Source: Amoeboaphelidium protococcarum (lineage: Eukaryota > Aphelidiomycota > Aphelidea). Taken from it: a stretch of 64,000 nt of DNA. Position 1 is the first letter of the stretch. Each line of letters begins with the position of its first letter. The position numbers and the translations under genes were made by a program. The notes beneath the pieces were generated by a model. That model did not search any database. It saw only the letters and a list, made by a program, of their open reading frames with translations, and was not told the origin of the DNA. Positions 62,698-64,000 of this stretch are shown piece by piece. The stretch spans positions 2,765,164 to 2,829,163 of the forward strand of contig JALECJ010000258.1 in NCBI GenBank assembly GCA_023515745.1. Direction: 5' to 3'.

Positions 62698-63531
62698 TCA
62701 TTAGCTACCTGACAAACATACAAATCTACAAAATTTGATCATCATATTATTACTATCGATTGACTATAAATAAATTCTTACAAGTCGGACTTGTCGCACT
62801 TTTTCAACTTGATCAGTGACACGTTCCAGTTTTGATATCGAGTCACTGAATATCAAGTGAATTTCTTACATGCCTATCACATCATCCCTCAGCAATTGAA
62901 GATAGAATTCAAAGCATGATAGTGTGAGATTAGTCCAATGGAGCAAGTGATCGAATGCATTAAATGTTTACAAGCATTACACTATGCTGATGCAGAGATT
63001 TCTATGAGCAGCGAGCAACTCTTGAAAATCTTATTATGTCATTTAAATGGATAAACTCAACTAAGGATTATCTTTCAAGGCATGCAGTATATTATCAATT
63101 TACGCATGTTAATGATGTACCAATAGATTACTAACTTAACCATTAATGTCTTATATATCCGAGTGTTAGTGTAAAGAGGATCGAGGGAGAATATCAGCCA
63201 GTCCAGTTTATTTCATCATTTGCCATTTAACTGAATCCGTCATGGCATTATGCTCTTCCATTCTATCATTATTCTCATTGATCTTAAGCCCTTTATTATC
63301 TAGTTGTAGCACATAATGTGAAATTAAATCCCAAATCTCTTTCTAATCAGGCTTGATTGCCAGATATAAGAACCAATGATTGAATGGGTTATCCTATAGC
63401 TCGCTCCCACACTGCAATATCAGGTTCTCTAATTACGACTTGAGCTCTTTCGATTCTATAGAATTATTAATCACTTTTCGAGTTAGCTGTTCCAGTTGTA
63501 TCATGACATTTTCAAATACTTCAGTCTGCAT
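62698..63531 (-). CDS. Helical protein of unknown function, start uncertain
   Basis: A 277-residue frame with many TAA/TAG Gln, TGA at 62698. It is helical: a coiled-coil start (VMIQLEQLTRKVINNSIESKELKSQLENLILQ) and then solenoid-like helices (IDNILHALKDNPQLSLSIQ; LLRDDVIGMQEIHLIFSDSISKLERV). The coding look extends upstream of ATG 63531 (SFFEVSKELEKTGRDN) to a TGA near 63630, so an upstream exon may be missing, but I find no TGTAG acceptor there. No signal peptide. Family not recognised. Confidence 0.55.
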
Positions 63532-63786
63532 TGCATTGTCTCGACCAGTTTTTTCCAGTTCTTTTGAAACCTCAAAAAAGGAAAAAGTTTCTGTTTCAGA
63601 AATGTCATTTATCGTTCAGTCTAACTAGAGTGTGACGCGCTGATCTTGAATGTGTAAACTACTCAATAGCGCTTATGCACTATAAAAATCTTAAATGATG
63701 ATAAAAAGCTACTGTTGGCTTTGATTCATAGTAATAGAGTTTCATACGCGAAATCATAACAAAGTAATTAACAAAAACTATTAATA

Positions 63787-64000
63787 TCATTAATCTTCAT
63801 TCACTAGAGTGTGACCTTCGTCCAACTCATTTAAATCTTCAAGAAACGGTTCATTCTACAGATACTCGTCACTGCCCATCGTTGGTCTCTGTTCCTGATC
63901 GAGTGCATAGTTACTTCCGATAAACATCAATGACTCTCTGCTCGCAGCTTCATTCTGTCTGGCACTTGGTCGTTTCATAGATGAGTAAGCATCAGTAGGA
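63787..64000 (-). CDS. 3' end of a gene running off the window
   Basis: The last 70 residues of a minus-strand protein, ending at TGA 63787. The visible part is polar and acidic (ARQNEAASRESLMFIGSNYALDQEQ; NEPFLEDLNELDEGHTLVNED), consistent with a disordered C-terminus. It has a TAG and TAA read as Gln. No family assigned. 258 bp of AT-rich sequence separates it from the next frame. Confidence 0.5.

Overview
This is a stretch of a eukaryotic nuclear genome that uses a non-standard genetic code. Gene after gene reads through only if TAA and TAG are glutamine, and every gene then ends at TGA. The clearest cases are reassigned codons at functionally fixed glutamines: the ABC-transporter Q-loop and second signature motif, the PP6 phosphatase core, and the RNA-reading glutamines of a Pumilio protein. 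Introns are few (nine supported, 52-82 nt), mostly near gene starts, and all nine end in TGTAG. The gene set points to the fungal branch of opisthokonts: Bfr1, a Sog2-type RAM protein, Nop13, Ypi1, a possible Mso1 domain, and a Crypton/Ndc10-type recombinase. A deep relative of Fungi such as an aphelid (some of which, from memory, use UAR=Gln) fits best; a ciliate is less likely. This placement is inference.

Layout. 1-9.2 kb: a partial secreted DOMON protein, a TLC-domain membrane protein, a full-length ABCC transporter, a DUF1275/YoaK membrane protein and a secreted protein with a possible GPI signal. 9.4-18.6 kb: Bfr1, a frameshifted unknown gene, PIG-S, a possible GPHR remnant, a secreted DYGG-repeat protein, an endophilin-like N-BAR/SH3 protein and an acidic nuclear-type protein. 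19-34 kb is the accessory-looking part: a Crypton-like tyrosine recombinase with an HMG-like tail, two tandem paralogous secreted helical proteins, an M18 aminopeptidase, an 830-aa helical protein of unknown function, and a Crinkler-like NTPase/nuclease protein. 33.4-62.5 kb is dense housekeeping: Lso2/CCDC124, COQ8, a LARGE-type GT49 glycosyltransferase, PP6, Rpn13, Ypi1, Pumilio, Sog2, Nop56, DHFR, an Mso1-like protein, a Gln-rich protein, TAF9, SIN1, OST48, MYG1, a small membrane protein, an RNase-kappa-like protein, Nop13 and an ACBD6-like protein. The right end has an unknown helical ORF and the 3' end of another gene.

Genes are not in operons, but functions cluster loosely: secretory-pathway and GPI biology (PIG-S, OST48, Bfr1, Mso1-like), nucleolar ribosome assembly (Nop56, Nop13, Lso2) and TOR/RAM/phosphatase signalling (SIN1, Sog2, PP6, Ypi1). 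Five predicted secreted proteins, a Crinkler-like protein and a mobile-element-type recombinase suggest a host-interacting or parasitic lifestyle. Because TAA and TAG are sense codons, several genes (the 830-aa protein, Ypi1, RNase-kappa, the Gln-rich protein) are almost invisible to a standard-code ORF search.
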